DNA of 64,000 nucleotides, from NCBI RefSeq assembly GCF_021496665.1, contig NZ_CP071246.1:1-64000 (forward strand). Reading direction: 5' to 3'. The first letter of the stretch is position 1; every line of letters starts with the position of its first letter. This document shows, piece after piece, positions 62,957 through 64,000 of the stretch. The notes beneath the pieces are model-generated. The model was not told the DNA's origin. It was given only the letters and a program-made list of their open reading frames with translations, and ran no database searches. Source of the stretch: Corynebacterium sp. CNCTC7651. Lineage in GTDB: Bacteria; Actinomycetota; Actinomycetes; Mycobacteriales; Mycobacteriaceae. Position numbers and translations under genes: made by a program.

Positions 62957-64000
62957 ATGCGCTTCTCTACTAAGGCAGCAGCTTCCATCGTCAGCGTCTC
63001 CGCGCTGGCGCTGGCCAACCTGCCGGTTGCGGCCGCACAGACCGCCACCTTCGACAACAAGGACACCTGCTACTCCATTGACGCTCAGGGCAACGTCCGC
63101 GCACCCCAGCCGGGCGACTGCACCCAGTTTGGCAAGGGCGGCCCGGGCAACTCCGCCGCCAAGGCTAAGAACGTCATCTTCATCCTGGGCGACGGCATGG
63201 GCCACCAGGAGATCACCGCAGCCCGCAACTACCTCAAGGGTGCGAACGGCCGCTTCGAGGGCCTGGACGAGCTGACCGCGGCCGGTGCGTACACCACCTT
63301 CGCCATCGGCAAGGACGGCAAGCGCCAGTACGTGACCGACTCCGCGGCATCCGCAACCGGCTGGGCTTCAGGTGTCAAGACCTACAACGGTGCGCTGGGC
63401 GTGGACATCGCGGGCAAGCCGCACGAGAACCTGATCGAGATGGCGAAGAACGCGGGCATGCGCACCGGTAACGTCACCACCTCCGAGATCCAGGACGCCA
63501 CCCCGGGTGCCTTGGGTTCCCACATCTCCCAGCGCGGCTTCTACGCGCCGTCCGGCGAGAAGAAGGTTGTTGGCAGCGAAGAGGCCCGTGAGAACGGCGG
63601 CCTCGGCTCCATCTCAGAGCAGATCATTGACACCCGCGCAGACGTCACCCTGGGCGGCGGCCGCAAGTACTTCAACACCGAGGTCAAGGGCGGCGGCGAG
63701 AACCGCAACCCGTTCCTGGTGAACAAGAACGACGGCGGCAAGGACTGGGAGGCCGGCAAGACGGTCCGCGAGAACGCCATCGCCAAGGGCTTCCAGGTCG
63801 TTGACGATAAGGCTGGCCTCGCCGCCATCACCAAGGCGGACCAGGACACCCCGGTGCTGGGCCTGTTCCACGACGGCAACATGACCCGCCGCTTCGAGCA
63901 GACCGTCCCGGGCGACGCTGCGACCCAGGAGGAGCAGCAGTGCAAGGTAGTGGATACCGGCAATGAGCCGACCGCTGCAGAGATGACCAAGAAGGCCATC
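62957..64000 (+). CDS. phoA: PhoA-type alkaline phosphatase (partial, runs off the window)
   Basis: The first 348 codons of a secreted alkaline phosphatase, open to the last base. The signal peptide is MRFSTKAAASIVSVSALALANLPVAAAQ. The metal-binding NVIFILGDGMGHQEITAARNY (catalytic Asp) and the nucleophile Ser in YVTDSAASATGWASGVKTYNG are clear. The protein has several surface loops with Gly/Lys insertions (GRKYFNTEVKGGGENRNP). AAAGGA precedes the ATG. The upstream gap (about 200 bp) has AT-rich GTTAACTTAACTGTAAATTG that may hold phosphate-responsive sites. It hydrolyses phosphomonoesters outside the cell. Confidence 0.92.
   Translation, partial: MRFSTKAAASIVSVSALALANLPVAAAQTATFDNKDTCYSIDAQGNVRAPQPGDCTQFGKGGPGNSAAKAKNVIFILGDGMGHQEITAARNYLKGANGRFEGLDELTAAGAYTTFAIGKDGKRQYVTDSAASATGWASGVKTYNGALGVDIAGKPHENLIEMAKNAGMRTGNVTTSEIQDATPGALGSHISQRGFYAPSGEKKVVGSEEARENGGLGSISEQIIDTRADVTLGGGRKYFNTEVKGGGENRNPFLVNKNDGGKDWEAGKTVRENAIAKGFQVVDDKAGLAAITKADQDTPVLGLFHDGNMTRRFEQTVPGDAATQEEQQCKVVDTGNEPTAAEMTKKAI

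Overview
The window is a high-GC actinobacterial chromosome segment that reads as a Corynebacterium. The evidence is the run aspT, (SUFU-like), dnaX, ybaB, recR, gatD/murT, dnaQ-like, leuA, lysC, asd, sigC, katA followed by an mrp antiporter operon, which matches the gene order I know from C. glutamicum. Non-LPXTG and LAxTG-type surface proteins and many leaderless-looking promoters (a TAnnnT box 7-8 nt before the start codon) point the same way.

Layout. 1-2.2 kb: end of a class V aminotransferase, a quinone oxidoreductase, and serine/arginine tRNAs. 2.2-4.8 kb: a frameshifted repeat-rich surface protein lying between two near-identical tRNA-Arg(ACG) genes. 4.9-8.8 kb: mgtE and a second frameshifted surface protein with an LANTG sorting signal. 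8.8-18.4 kb: tyrA, the tadA pair, csbD, tRNA-Ser(CGA), an MMPL transporter, the queuosine pair tgt/gluQRS, phoD and ferritin. 18.5-21.6 kb: nested insertion sequences, an IS256-type element inside an IS481-type element that itself sits in the 3' end of tRNA-Ser(GGA). 21.8-30.5 kb: SRP RNA, aspT, dnaX, recR, gatD/murT and a degenerate DnaQ homologue. 30.5-38.3 kb: leuA with an attenuator leader peptide, an HNH protein, a DMT transporter and the lysC-asd operon. 38.3-45.2 kb: YkvI-like protein, sigC, katA, and a Na/Pi cotransporter operon that includes a PstS-like lipoprotein. 45.2-51.2 kb: mrpA(B)CDEFG on the minus strand. 51.3-61.2 kb: a YhgE/Pip-like membrane protein and a giant G5-domain adhesin locus broken by a 46-bp tandem duplication and a 1-nt shift. 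61.3-64 kb: a secreted protein, a YdhK-like lipoprotein and the start of a PhoA-type alkaline phosphatase.

How the genes fit together. Several groups share a task: aspartate-family and leucine synthesis (aspT, lysC, asd, leuA); peptidoglycan amidation (murT/gatD); DNA maintenance (dnaX, ybaB, recR); phosphate scavenging (phoD, the Na/Pi operon, phoA); pH/Na+ homeostasis (mrp); and cell-surface adhesion (three large surface loci, all out of frame). All four serine tRNA isoacceptors are present.

Most unusual signals. (1) A dispersed 11-mer, GCTTnnCGACG, occurs about 50 times by hand count on both strands, where base composition predicts about one. Five copies sit at Rho-independent terminators, none are in the IS elements, and a pair flanks the HNH gene in inverted orientation. 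(2) All three surface-protein loci are frameshifted, one by a perfect 46-bp tandem repeat whose loss would restore the frame. (3) The nested IS insertion kept the tRNA-Ser gene intact through a 16-bp duplication. (4) Tgt lacks its zinc cysteines, and the DnaQ-like protein lacks its catalytic acids.
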